DNA of 64,000 nt from JAJXZJ01 sp050012855 (lineage in GTDB: Bacteria > Verrucomicrobiota > Verrucomicrobiia > Limisphaerales > J093): the NCBI GenBank assembly GCA_050012855.1, contig JBEKGJ010000018.1, positions 15,938-79,937 on the forward strand. Direction: 5' to 3'. The notes under the pieces were generated by a model. That model ran no database searches. It worked only from the letters and a program-made list of their open reading frames with translations, and was not told where the DNA came from. A program made the translations under genes and the position numbers. Below, piece by piece: positions 34,305-42,445 of the stretch. Position 1 is the stretch's first letter. Each line of letters starts with the position of its first letter.

Positions 34305-34685
34305 TTAACGAATGACCTCAGCGTTGGAGTGCATGCTGTGCTCGTCGAGCGTGGCCCAAAGCATGTCATGCCTGGCAGCGAGATCGGCGAGGTAGAAGTC
34401 CGTGGTGACATTTCCCGACCACGGCTCACCGCCGTCCAGCGCCGACATGTCGCACGGGATAAAGACCGGCTTCCGGACCTTCCGCCAGGCATCCAGCATC
34501 CGCCGGGCTTGGTCCGGCGTGGCACCGAAGTTCGCCTGTGTCGAGATCCGCAGGAACCCGAGTTCCGTCAGCGGGCAGATCGCCACCACCTTGCCCTTCT
34601 GCCAGGCCGTGACCAGGTCGTGGGCCTCGTGATTCGGCCATAGCCAGGCCAGTAGCGTGGAAATGTCGAGCAGACAGGCGCTCAT
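34305..34685 (-). CDS. VapC-like PIN-domain toxin
   Basis: 126 residues: MSACLLDISTLLAWLWPNHE carries the first Asp of the PIN site, CPLTELGFLRISTQANFG the Glu, TTDFYLADLAARHDMLWATL the next Asp, and DEHSMHSNAEVI the last. VapC toxins are Mg-dependent ribonucleases. The gene starts four bases inside the end of the antitoxin gene. The usual LLDVN opening is LLDIS here. It ends 17 bases before the duplicated NtrC end. Confidence 0.8.
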   Translation of the reverse strand: MSACLLDISTLLAWLWPNHEAHDLVTAWQKGKVVAICPLTELGFLRISTQANFGATPDQARRMLDAWRKVRKPVFIPCDMSALDGGEPWSGNVTTDFYLADLAARHDMLWATLDEHSMHSNAEVIR

Positions 34686-34945
34686 GGGAACTGCCGGCAG
34701 GCGGCAAGGGTCTCAGCCGTCGAGATCCTCCGGTCCGACATGGCCACCAGGAACCCTTTGCGCTTGACCAGGCGCACCTTGGGCCGGTTCTCCCGGATCG
34801 GGGTCAACAGCAGGCTGCCTTCCGGATCTCCCGGCAGTGAGACTTTGATGGCGCCGCCGGCGAGCATCCCATGCTTCCGCCGCCACTGGATTGGCAGGGT
34901 GGTTTGCCCCTGGGCCGAGACATGTAACGTGACCGTCTTTTCCAT
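34682..34945 (-). CDS. VapB-like antitoxin with AbrB/SpoVT fold
   Basis: 87 residues: MEKTVTLHVSAQGQTTLPIQ, WRRKHGMLAGGAIKVSLPGD, the swapped-hairpin AbrB DNA-binding pattern, then a linker (LLLTPIRENRPKVRLVKRKG) and a C-terminal segment that would bind the toxin. Antitoxin precedes toxin with a four-base overlap. The palindrome immediately before the ATG is the probable autoregulatory operator. Confidence 0.8.
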   Translation of the reverse strand: MEKTVTLHVSAQGQTTLPIQWRRKHGMLAGGAIKVSLPGDPEGSLLLTPIRENRPKVRLVKRKGFLVAMSDRRISTAETLAACRQFP

Positions 34946-34947
34946 GA

Positions 34948-34980
34948 ATCTACAGAATCAGTAGATCGCACTTCTGTCAA
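34948..34980 (-). promoter_or_regulatory. vapBC promoter with operator palindrome
   Basis: Perfect -35 TTGACA (34980-34975 on the minus strand); 17 bases later TTCTGT, a poor -10, six bases before the ATG at 34945. ATCTAC-TGATTCT-GTAGAT (34966-34948) is an inverted repeat with 6-bp arms covering that -10, the usual layout for VapB repression. Confidence 0.55.
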
Positions 34981-35102
34981 GGCCGGCGCGCCGGTCAGCA
35001 GGTTGCTGGGTGAGCGCGCTTGCGAACCGCTCAAACACGACGCTCAAAACGGGTCGCGGATGCGTTCCCAGCAGCAGGTCACTGACTCGCCACGCCGACA
35101 CA

Positions 35103-35121
35103 CCGGCTGGCATCGAGCCGG
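35103..35121 (-). terminator. stem-loop just after the NtrC-type gene
   Basis: CCGGCT (35103-35108) and AGCCGG (35116-35121) form a 6-bp stem with a 7-base loop, eight bases after the stop codon of the response regulator. There is no T-run, so it may be weak or a processing signal. It lies between the two repeat copies; with the palindrome at 34983-34994 it fills most of the non-coding part. Confidence 0.3.
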
Positions 35122-35126
35122 GCCGT

Positions 35127-35229
35127 GCTCAGTCCATGTCCACTGCGATGCCGGCCTCGCGAAAGTGCTGGAGCTTGTAGGTGAGCGCCCGCCGGCTGAT
35201 CCCGAGCGCCCTGGCGGTTTCGGTGCGGT
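35127..35229 (-). repeat. 103-bp repeat, original copy inside the NtrC-type gene
   Basis: The last 33 codons and stop of the response-regulator gene (Fis-type HTH). Matches 34185-34287 with one mismatch (Ala versus Asp codon). Confidence 0.9.
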
Positions 35230-36484
35230 TGAAGTCGTGCTTGCGCAAGGCCTGCAAAATGGCCTCGCGTTCGACCTCCTCCAGGGCCGGATCGTCCGTG
35301 GTCGGGCCGGGCGCCAGCGCAGAGCCGGTGGCGACGCGCAACCGCGCGGGCAGGTGCTCGGGGAGGATTAGTTCGCCCTGGGAAAGCAGCACGGCGCGCT
35401 CCATCGCGTTGCGCAGCTCCCGGACGTTCCCCGGCCAGGCGTAGTGGCCGAGACCCGCCATCGTCGCGGCGGAGAGCCGGGCGCGCCCTTTCGTGAACTC
35501 GGCCAGGAACGAGTTCGCCAGCGGCAGAATATCCTCGGGCCGCTCGCGCAGCGGCGGCACGTTCAACTCGATCACGTTGAGCCGGTAGAACAGATCCTCG
35601 CGGAAACGGCGGGCCTTGACCTCCTCCTCCAGGTTGCGATTGGTCGCCGCCAGAATCCGCGTGTCCGTTTGAAACTCCTGGTTGGAGCCGAGGCGATGGA
35701 AGCAGCCGTTTTGGGTGACGCGCAGCAGCTTGGCCTGCAAGGGCGGCGTCAGCTCGGCAATTTCATCGAGGAAAATCGTGCCCCGGTTGGCCTGCTCAAA
35801 CCGGCCGATCCGCTGGCTGGTGGCGCCGGTGTAGGCGCCCTTTTCGTGCCCGAACAATTCGCTTTCGAGCAAGTTCTCCGGGATGGCGGCGCAGTTCACT
35901 TTCACCAGCAACCCGGCAGCCCGCGCGCTCCAGGCGTGCACGACATCGGCGACCACTTCCTTGCCCACGCCACTTTCCCCGGTAATGAGGATGCGACTCT
36001 CCGAGGCTGCGACGAGCGATACGTCGCGAAACACCGCTTGCATGAGCGGGCTGCGGGCGACGATGTGCTCGGGCAGTTGTTTGTCGGCGCTGAACCGCAA
36101 CGGACCGGCTGCGGTCAGGCCGGTGGCCTGGCGCACCGACGCCAGCAGTTCGTCGAGGTCAATCGGTTTGGTGAGGTAATTGACCACGCCGTCGCGCATC
36201 GCGCCGACGGCCTCGCGGATGTCGGCGTAGGCGGTGACGAGCAGGACAGGGATGGGGATTTGCTCCTTGCGCGCCTGTCGCAGCGTCTCCAGACCGGAGA
36301 TGCCCGGCATGCGGACGTCGGAAATCATCATGGCCATGCCGCCGCCCCGAAGCACCTCGAGCGCCCGCGTGCCGGATTCCACCGGCACCGTGTCGAAGCC
36401 CTGGCCCCGCAGGAACGAGTCGAGCAGGCTGCGCTGGCCGGCATCGTCGTCCACGATCAGAATGCGAGGACCGGTTGAGCTCAT
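35129..36484 (-). CDS. NtrC-family response regulator (sigma-54 activator)
   Basis: 451 residues: receiver domain 1-~120 (ILIVDDDAGQRSLLDSFL; phospho-acceptor Asp in ISDVRMPGISGLE; TAYADI; Lys in YLTKPID), sigma-54 interaction AAA+ domain ~145-380 (ITGESGVGKEVVADVVHAWS Walker A; ELFGHEKGAYTGATSQ with GAYTGA, the usual GAFTGA with Tyr for Phe; GTIFLDEIAELTPPLQ Walker B; RFREDLFYRLNV) and a Fis-type HTH at the C-terminus (NRTETARALGISRRALTYKL). It is the last gene of the type II secretion operon, 30 bases after its kinase. Predicted to activate sigma-54 promoters, plausibly that at 51437-51452. Confidence 0.92.
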   Translation of the reverse strand: MSSTGPRILIVDDDAGQRSLLDSFLRGQGFDTVPVESGTRALEVLRGGGMAMMISDVRMPGISGLETLRQARKEQIPIPVLLVTAYADIREAVGAMRDGVVNYLTKPIDLDELLASVRQATGLTAAGPLRFSADKQLPEHIVARSPLMQAVFRDVSLVAASESRILITGESGVGKEVVADVVHAWSARAAGLLVKVNCAAIPENLLESELFGHEKGAYTGATSQRIGRFEQANRGTIFLDEIAELTPPLQAKLLRVTQNGCFHRLGSNQEFQTDTRILAATNRNLEEEVKARRFREDLFYRLNVIELNVPPLRERPEDILPLANSFLAEFTKGRARLSAATMAGLGHYAWPGNVRELRNAMERAVLLSQGELILPEHLPARLRVATGSALAPGPTTDDPALEEVEREAILQALRKHDFNRTETARALGISRRALTYKLQHFREAGIAVDMD

Positions 36485-36514
36485 GCGGCAAATTGGAAGA
36501 ACGTCACGGGCGGA

Positions 36515-37999
36515 TCAAGCGCGCAGTTTGAGATGCGTGATGCGGAAGATCGCGCCGCGGGGTTCGTTGGGGAGGCAGTGAATCTCCCAGCCGTGGGCCA
36601 GCACGATTTGCTGCACGACGGCCAGGCCCAGTCCCGCGCCCTTCTTCTGCGTGGTAAAGTAGGGTTTGAAAACTTCCTCCCGCCGCTCCGGGGGCACGCC
36701 GGGACCGTTGTCGCGGATTTCCAGTTGCGCCTCCGCCGGGCCGGTCTTCGTCGCCAGAACCTGGATTTCCCCGCCGGGCTCCACGGCCTGGATCGCGTTC
36801 ATCAGCAGGTTGAACACCGCCTGCCGGAGCAGCGCCTCGTCGGCTTCCACCTGAACATGCTCGGCCTTGATCTGCAGGTGGGCGTGTTTGTCCTCCAGAT
36901 CGCACCCGAGGGCGCGGGCCACGTCGGCGGCGACGGTTTCGATCGAGAGCGCCGCGCGCCGGACCTCGCGCGGGCGGGAGTAGTTGATGAATTCGTTCAA
37001 CTGCGCCGTCACCCGGTCGGTTTCCTCCAGAATCTCGCTCGCCCGCGTCCGCACTTCCGGCGGGGCGTCGGCGGAACGGGAGATCATCTGGGCAAATCCG
37101 CGAATGATGTTGAGCGGGTTGCGGGTTTCATGCGCCAGACCGGCGGCGGCCAGGTTCAGTTCGCGCAAATGGGTGGCGAGTTCGCTCGCCCGCACGAGCC
37201 GGAGCTGGAGATCGGACGAACGGTCGAGGTTGCGCCAGGCCACGCCGACGCCGATCGCGGAGATGCTGGCCAGCAGCACCACGAGGCAGCGCAGCCACAG
37301 GTCCTGGCTGGTCAGCGCGCGCAGGGAAGCCGTGGACATCGCCAGGACGAAACTATGCACCCCCTGTTTTTGAATCACCGTCTTGTACTCATCCTCGCTC
37401 ATCCAGAACGGGCGGACAAAGCGCGGACGACCGAACTCCCGTTCGTTGGGCGGCGGCCGCGAGCGCTCCCGCGGGCCGTCGTCGTCGCCGGGCGGTCGTT
37501 CAAAGCCGCGCGGCGGTCCCGGGGGACGGTTCGTGTCGAAGTGCGGAAACATGTCACGCGTGGGGAGAACGATGGGCGGGTTCGTGCCTTCAAGATCGGC
37601 GGTGACGTTGGTGCCCAGATCCACCAGGTTCATGAGCGTGACATTTTGCCGTTCCCAAACCGCGCCGGTGCGGAGGACCGAGCGCGGCGGCGGCTCGAAA
37701 TTCTCGCCGGCGGAGGCCACGACCTCGTCGGAGGCGTTGAGCAGGGCGACGCCCGAGAGCTCACCCTGTTTGACCAGGTCGTTGAGGGCCGACTCGAGAC
37801 GCTCCTTCGACACCAGGCCGCCGAAGCGTCGTTGCGAGCGGATCACGATGCCGAGGGTGCCGGAGATGTCCTTGGCCCGGTTGATCAGGGCCGCCCGGGA
37901 CGTCCGGCTCACCCGCGCGTGTTCGGCCACCTGCCAGCCGAGCACCACCGTCCAGGCGGCCAGCAAGCATCCACAGACCAGCAGGCGGCGGTGGGTCAT
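36515..37999 (-). CDS. membrane sensor histidine kinase (ZraS/AtoS-like)
   Basis: 494 residues. TM1 lies at ~5-25 (LLVCGCLLAAWTVVLGW) and TM2 at ~240-262 (CLVVLLASISAIGVGVAW), with a periplasmic sensor between them that contains a Pro/Arg/Asp-rich insert (RPPGPPRGFERPPGDDDGPR, ~155-175). HisKA motif AAAGLAHETRNPLNIIRGFA at ~285 carries the phosphorylated His. The HATPase_c boxes are FNLLMNAIQAVEPGG (N), IRDNGPGVPP (G1), KKGAGLGLAVVQQIV (G2). It partners the regulator 30 bases downstream. The presence in a secretion operon suggests it senses envelope load or a substrate. The polar insert has no counterpart I know. Confidence 0.88.
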   Translation of the reverse strand: MTHRRLLVCGCLLAAWTVVLGWQVAEHARVSRTSRAALINRAKDISGTLGIVIRSQRRFGGLVSKERLESALNDLVKQGELSGVALLNASDEVVASAGENFEPPPRSVLRTGAVWERQNVTLMNLVDLGTNVTADLEGTNPPIVLPTRDMFPHFDTNRPPGPPRGFERPPGDDDGPRERSRPPPNEREFGRPRFVRPFWMSEDEYKTVIQKQGVHSFVLAMSTASLRALTSQDLWLRCLVVLLASISAIGVGVAWRNLDRSSDLQLRLVRASELATHLRELNLAAAGLAHETRNPLNIIRGFAQMISRSADAPPEVRTRASEILEETDRVTAQLNEFINYSRPREVRRAALSIETVAADVARALGCDLEDKHAHLQIKAEHVQVEADEALLRQAVFNLLMNAIQAVEPGGEIQVLATKTGPAEAQLEIRDNGPGVPPERREEVFKPYFTTQKKGAGLGLAVVQQIVLAHGWEIHCLPNEPRGAIFRITHLKLRA

Positions 38000-38029
38000 A
38001 GGCAGTGTTGAAAAACAATCTCCCGGCGG

Positions 38030-39220
38030 CTATTTGGGGGTCTTCTTTGATTTTGGCTTCTTCGGCAGGTTGTCGAGGAACTGGTCGAGTTCCTTCTCGC
38101 TCAGCCCCTGGGTCGCCTTGGACTTCTGCCGTTCGCTCTCCGACAGCGCCGCCAGTTGCGTTGGCGCCTGCACGATATGCGGCGTGAGAAAAATGATCAG
38201 TTCGCTGGTGGAGGAGGTAATGATCTTGTGCCGGAAGAGCGCCCCCAGACCGGGGATGTCGCCCAACAGCGGAATTTTGCTCTCCGACTTCGTCTTTTGG
38301 TCCTGGATCAAACCGCCAATGACGATGGTCTGCCGGTCGGGAGTCACCACCACCGTGTCCGCGGAAGTCACATCAATGACGGGGGCGTTAATGCCGTTCC
38401 CCACGGGAATGCCGCCGGTTTGGTCAATGGACGATACCTGGGGTTGCAGGATCATTTCGACCAGTCCGTCGGCCGTGATAAAGGGCGTTACCTTCAAGAT
38501 GACGCCGACGTTCTGATACGTATAGCTGCTGATGGGCAAGCCGGTCAGCGAGCTATAGGAAGTGCTGGTGATCAGGGGAACCTCCTGGCCGACGGTGACG
38601 GTGGCGGGTTGGTTGTTCCGGGCCATGATGGAGGCGCGCGACAGAATCTTCGCGCTTCCCGCCTGGGCAATGGCGCGCAACGTCACCTGATAGTCCGCCC
38701 CCAGGATTTGGTACAAGCCCGCGCCCGAGGCGGTCATCGGCGTGATGTTTTGGAAGCTCTGGATGGGCATGCCGAACGAGTTGACGGAATTTGAACTGGA
38801 GTTCAGGCCCGCCAACCCGAAGATCTGCGCCACCTGGCCGGTGTTGCCTCCGCCCATGTTCCCCGTGTAAGCGCCCTCCACCCCGAGGTCCAGGCCGGTG
38901 TTGCGGCTCACCTGGAGGAAGACGACCTTGATGAGCACCTGCGGCTTGGGCTTGTCCAGGTTCGTCAACACGGAGCGGACGCTCTCGAGTGTGACCTCGT
39001 CGCTGATGACGACGACCCGGCGGGATTCCGGATCAATCGAGAAGTAGGCGTCCCCGACCTGGCCGTTGTTCGGGTAGGTGCGGGTGGCGGTGCTGCTGCC
39101 GCTGCTGCCACCAGCGCCGCCACCGCCACCGCCACGCTGGGCCTGAAGCTGGGTTGCCAGGCTCAGGCAGAGTCCCAAGAGGACCAGCCAGGAGCCCAAC
39201 CATGTATGCTGTTTATTCAT
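38030..39220 (-). CDS. gspD: secretin C-domain protein (second half of a split GspD)
   Basis: 396 residues from the ATG at 39220: signal peptide (MNKQHTWLGSWLVLLGLCLS), a Gly/Ser-rich linker, one N-domain-like segment (RVVVISDEVTLESVRSVLTN, LDKPKPQVLIKVVFLQVSRN), then the secretin core: SRASIMARNNQPATVTVGQE, VGVILKVTPFITADGLVEMI, VVTPDRQTIVIGGLIQDQKT, IPLLGDIPGLGALFRHKI, ELIIFLTPHIVQAP. It ends in a Lys/Pro-rich tail. It lacks the N0-N2 domains, which are supplied by the gene just upstream. AAGG eight bases before the ATG supports this start; an ATG at 39247 adds nine residues. Forms the outer-membrane channel of the type II system. Confidence 0.88.
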   Translation of the reverse strand: MNKQHTWLGSWLVLLGLCLSLATQLQAQRGGGGGGAGGSSGSSTATRTYPNNGQVGDAYFSIDPESRRVVVISDEVTLESVRSVLTNLDKPKPQVLIKVVFLQVSRNTGLDLGVEGAYTGNMGGGNTGQVAQIFGLAGLNSSSNSVNSFGMPIQSFQNITPMTASGAGLYQILGADYQVTLRAIAQAGSAKILSRASIMARNNQPATVTVGQEVPLITSTSYSSLTGLPISSYTYQNVGVILKVTPFITADGLVEMILQPQVSSIDQTGGIPVGNGINAPVIDVTSADTVVVTPDRQTIVIGGLIQDQKTKSESKIPLLGDIPGLGALFRHKIITSSTSELIIFLTPHIVQAPTQLAALSESERQKSKATQGLSEKELDQFLDNLPKKPKSKKTPK

Positions 39221-39273
39221 TGTATAACCTTGTTTGCTGGTTGTCATGATGCTGCAAGCGGGGAGTGGGGGTC

Positions 39274-40905
39274 TCAGAAGCCTCCCCCGCGCCCGCTGCT
39301 GCTGCCGAAGCCGGAGGTGGTGGACGAGCTGGTGGATTGCGTGTTCTGCGTCTCCCGGGTGGTCAGCGGGTTGTTGTTAAGCATCGAGTTCCGGCTGCTG
39401 GTGCTGGTGCGCATGGTGCTGTTCCGGTTGAACAAGTCCTGGAGGATTTGCTGCACATCCTGCGGATCCATGTTCTCAAAATTGTAAACGAACACCTTCT
39501 CCTTCCGGCCCGGGCTTTCATCGAGCCGTTTGATCATCTCGGCGATCTGCGGCATCAGCGTGCTCGCGGCGCTCACGATGATCGAAGAGGTGCGCGGATC
39601 GGGCACCGCCAGCACGCGGCCTTGTTTCTTCTCGCGCTCGCTGCTGTTGGCGGTGGCCTGGTTCATGAAGCCGCCCGGACCGCCCATCCGGAATCGCTGG
39701 TTCTGGTTCTGCTGGCTGCTTTGCGTGGGATCGGGGAAGAGCAGGGTGAACTGGCTCGCCACCTCGCTGGGGTCGGCGTTGACCAGATGGAAGACCCGCA
39801 GTTCGGTGATGTCGCTGACCGGCTGGTCAATCTCCTTCACCATGTCGGCGATGGTGGCCATGAGGTCCTGGGGCGCGCTGACGACGAGCGAGTTCGAGCG
39901 CTCGTCCGCGACGGCCACGACCTTCGTATTGGCCCCGCCGCCGGTGCTCGAACCGGTGTTGCCGCCCGGCATGCCAGGAAAGCCACCGCGCATCATGTTG
40001 AAGAACTGTCCCCGGCCGCCGCCGCCGGCGTTGTTGCCGGTGCTCGTCGTGGCGAACAAATCCTTAACGATGGACGCCAAGTCCTTCGAGTCCGCATATT
40101 GCAGCGGAAAAACGCGCAGCGCGGACACGCTCGAGATCGAGCCGTCCAGCGCGGTGACGATCTCAACCACCCGATGAATGTCCGCCTGGGTGTCCGTGAG
40201 AACCAGCGCGTTGGCGCTTTCGTTGGCCGTCATGGTCGAGGTGGTGGGCAGCAACTGTTCCAGGTCCTTGACCAACTGGGAAGCGGTGGCGTGGCGCACG
40301 GGGATGATCTCGGTCACGACCTCGTCGTTCTTCGGGATGTCCTCGAGTTTGCGGTTGCTGCGGACGGGCAGGTCACCCTGGCTCTTGACCGTGTCGCGCG
40401 CGAAGATCGTCAGGATGCGGCCATTGCGGATAAGCGAATAGCCATTGCGACTCAGCGCGCTGTTCAGCAAGTCCACCACTTCATCCTTGGTGACCGGCTC
40501 TTTGCTCCACATGTCCACCCGGCCGCTGACAGGCGTTTGGAGGTTAATGACGAAGCCGGCGGCGTCGCTCAGGTAATTCAGGACCAGTTCGAGCGGGGCA
40601 TTGCGGAGGTTGAGGCGCAGTTTGCCGTCGTCCGTGAGCGTGGGCTCCGGCGCGTTGGTGTCGCCGGTGTCGGGCGGGGCATTGGTTAGCGCGCCGTCGG
40701 GCGGCGCGACGGCGGGGGTGTTGGTGGCGGCGCCGGCGGCCGGCGGGGCGTTGGTGGCCGCCGCCGTGGGCGGCACGCCATAGGCCGTGGCCGCTGGCGG
40801 GGCGTTGGTCACCACGGCAGTGATGGCAGCATTGGTCTCCGCGGCCCGGAGGGTAAGACCGGCGGCAAAGGCCGCCAGCAGGAGGAGAGCATGGGTTGTT
40901 TTCAT
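39274..40905 (-). CDS. gspD: secretin N-domain protein (first half of a split GspD)
   Basis: 543 residues: signal peptide (MKTTHALLLLAAFAAGLTLR), an Ala/Thr/Pro-rich linker to ~90, an N0 domain (LRLNLRNAPLELVLNYLSDA, AGFVINLQTPVSGRVDMWSK), then three N1-type domains (EIIPVRHATASQLVKDLEQL; LRVFPLQYADSKDLASIVKD; LRVFHLVNADPSEVASQFTL; VFVYNFENMDPQDVQQILQD). It ends in a Ser/Thr/Gly-rich tail without any secretin core. Together with the next gene (53 bases downstream) it makes up one GspD. Two separate signal peptides show that both parts are exported independently. I use the same symbol for both halves for lack of a better one. Confidence 0.85.
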   Translation of the reverse strand: MKTTHALLLLAAFAAGLTLRAAETNAAITAVVTNAPPAATAYGVPPTAAATNAPPAAGAATNTPAVAPPDGALTNAPPDTGDTNAPEPTLTDDGKLRLNLRNAPLELVLNYLSDAAGFVINLQTPVSGRVDMWSKEPVTKDEVVDLLNSALSRNGYSLIRNGRILTIFARDTVKSQGDLPVRSNRKLEDIPKNDEVVTEIIPVRHATASQLVKDLEQLLPTTSTMTANESANALVLTDTQADIHRVVEIVTALDGSISSVSALRVFPLQYADSKDLASIVKDLFATTSTGNNAGGGGRGQFFNMMRGGFPGMPGGNTGSSTGGGANTKVVAVADERSNSLVVSAPQDLMATIADMVKEIDQPVSDITELRVFHLVNADPSEVASQFTLLFPDPTQSSQQNQNQRFRMGGPGGFMNQATANSSEREKKQGRVLAVPDPRTSSIIVSAASTLMPQIAEMIKRLDESPGRKEKVFVYNFENMDPQDVQQILQDLFNRNSTMRTSTSSRNSMLNNNPLTTRETQNTQSTSSSTTSGFGSSSGRGGGF

Positions 40906-41915
40906 GGGTTCATTTCCTTGGCACGTCGTTCCATCAATCTCTTGAGTACATCGGGGTCAGGGGTTCCGGTACCGGCGGAGGATCCACTCGAGGCCTGGTT
41001 GCCACCAAAATCGCCAAAGCCGCCCGGACGACGACCGGGACCGCCCGGACCGCCAGACCGATCGGGGCCGCCTCCGCTGCTGTAAGAACCGGCCTGGGCA
41101 ACGAAAGTCCACGCACCCTCCTCCTCGCGCCGCAACTGCGTGCCCACGGTCATCTCCACAATGTTGGTCCCGCTGGCCAGCTTGACGCGCCGGTCGGCAA
41201 TTTCGGTCAGCTTGTAGTCGGCAATCTTGCCGGAGGTCTTGAGCGCCTTGCGATACTCCGCGCTGCTGCCGTCGAAAAAGGCGAAGGTCCCCTTGCCATA
41301 AGACATCGTTCCCACCAGCGAGAAGGAATCCACTGCGCGTGGCGGCCGGACGGAGCCAAAGCTGCCGCGGCGCGTGCGATTGGGGTCGAAGATGTTGCGA
41401 TCAACGACGAGCTTGAAGGAATCGAAACTGACCGGAGCCGGCCCGGCGGCGGCCGTTCCGGGGGCTCGTTCACGCGGGGCCGCGGGGCGGGGCCGCGACG
41501 TGGCATTAGTTTGTCGCGGGGCGGCGTCCTCCTTTGCACCCGGCACGGCGGGCATCGTCCGCGTGTCGCGCGCGTTGGGCGCACCGGGGTTGGCGGGCGC
41601 ATTAGTGGCGGCCGCGGCCGTCGCCTCTGCCGGTTCGCCTGGCGCACGGTCGGGAGGTTCGGGCGCGGTGGTGGTGGCGGGCTCAGGCGGGACGTTCGTC
41701 ACCACGTCGGGGACGGCATTCGTGGCGGTGCGGGGTGGCGCGTTCGTGCCGGGCTCGGGCGCGGGGGCCGGTTCCTGGGCGGTGACCATGACCGTGCATG
41801 CGAAAAGGATCGCAGCGGAGATCATCATCGCCCGGCCCGGCGCGAGCCATCCCACCGACAGGGCGTGCGCGCCACGGTCCATATTGCCTTGGGGGTTGGC
41901 TGACATCGAGTTCAT
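40902..41915 (-). CDS. GspC-like inner-membrane/periplasmic protein
   Basis: 337 residues: a cytoplasmic start, a TM or signal helix at ~30-47 (MISAAILFACTVMVTAQ), an Ala/Pro/Thr-rich linker to ~155, and the homology region FDSFKLVVDRNIFDPNRTRR, SFSLVGTMSYGKGTFAFFDG, LTEIADRRVKLASGTNIVEM, TVGTQLRREEEGAWTF. The tail is Gly/Pro-rich (GGPDRSGGPGGPGRRPGGFG) with a final helix. The position between gspM and the secretin N-domain gene fits GspC, which links the inner-membrane platform to GspD; PilP is the alternative. Its ATG overlaps the gspM stop (ATGA). Confidence 0.7.
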   Translation of the reverse strand: MNSMSANPQGNMDRGAHALSVGWLAPGRAMMISAAILFACTVMVTAQEPAPAPEPGTNAPPRTATNAVPDVVTNVPPEPATTTAPEPPDRAPGEPAEATAAAATNAPANPGAPNARDTRTMPAVPGAKEDAAPRQTNATSRPRPAAPRERAPGTAAAGPAPVSFDSFKLVVDRNIFDPNRTRRGSFGSVRPPRAVDSFSLVGTMSYGKGTFAFFDGSSAEYRKALKTSGKIADYKLTEIADRRVKLASGTNIVEMTVGTQLRREEEGAWTFVAQAGSYSSGGGPDRSGGPGGPGRRPGGFGDFGGNQASSGSSAGTGTPDPDVLKRLMERRAKEMNP

Positions 41916-42445
41916 TGGGAGGGCGGATTGAGGATCAGTCCGCTGAGTTGGAGGCCGAGGTTGAGTTGCTGGCCGGTCGTGTCACGCGAGCTAAGCTCGA
42001 CGGTATCGATCCGGACGGCCAGCGGGTCGTGTTCGATGGCGTAAAGAAAACGGGCGACGGCATCGAGATTGCCGGTGGCCTCGACCCGGCACTGGAGGGT
42101 CAGGTAATCGTCCGCGTCGCGTTTCTGCTGCGGCGATTCGGAGGTCAGGGTGATCCGGCTGTCCTGGGCCCAGCCGTTGACGGCTTTAAGCAGTTGCTGC
42201 TCCGCCAAGGAAGGCGTGCTGGGCAGCGTGTTGGTCTGCATGTGATTCCAGCGGGAACGGTAGTCCTGCCCCAGCTTGAGCAGATCCTCGCCCTTGGTCA
42301 CACGATTGCGCAGGTCGGCAATCCGCTCGGACCTGGCCTTCCAGGCGTTCGTCAGCGGCGTGAAGACAATTTTGTCGGCGATGAACACGCCCACGACGGC
42401 GGCGGCGACGATCAGGAGCAGTTGCTGGCGGTTTTTAATTTTCAT
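41912..42445 (-). CDS. gspM: GspM/PilO-like inner-membrane assembly protein
   Basis: 177 residues: one TM helix at ~6-27 (QQLLLIVAAAVVGVFIADKI), then a coiled-coil (RSERIADLRNRVTKGEDLLK) and a ferredoxin-like domain (LTLQCRVEATGNLDAVARFL, YAIEHDPLAVRIDTVELSSR). This is the GspM/PilO layout, a partner of GspL/PilN. It overlaps gspL by 11 bases upstream and the GspC-like gene by four. Confidence 0.8.
   Translation of the reverse strand: MKIKNRQQLLLIVAAAVVGVFIADKIVFTPLTNAWKARSERIADLRNRVTKGEDLLKLGQDYRSRWNHMQTNTLPSTPSLAEQQLLKAVNGWAQDSRITLTSESPQQKRDADDYLTLQCRVEATGNLDAVARFLYAIEHDPLAVRIDTVELSSRDTTGQQLNLGLQLSGLILNPPSQ

Noticed and set aside
34983..34994. Palindrome CCGGCGCGCCGG near the VapBC promoter
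   Set aside because: Such GC palindromes are expected by chance in this base composition; no functional context.
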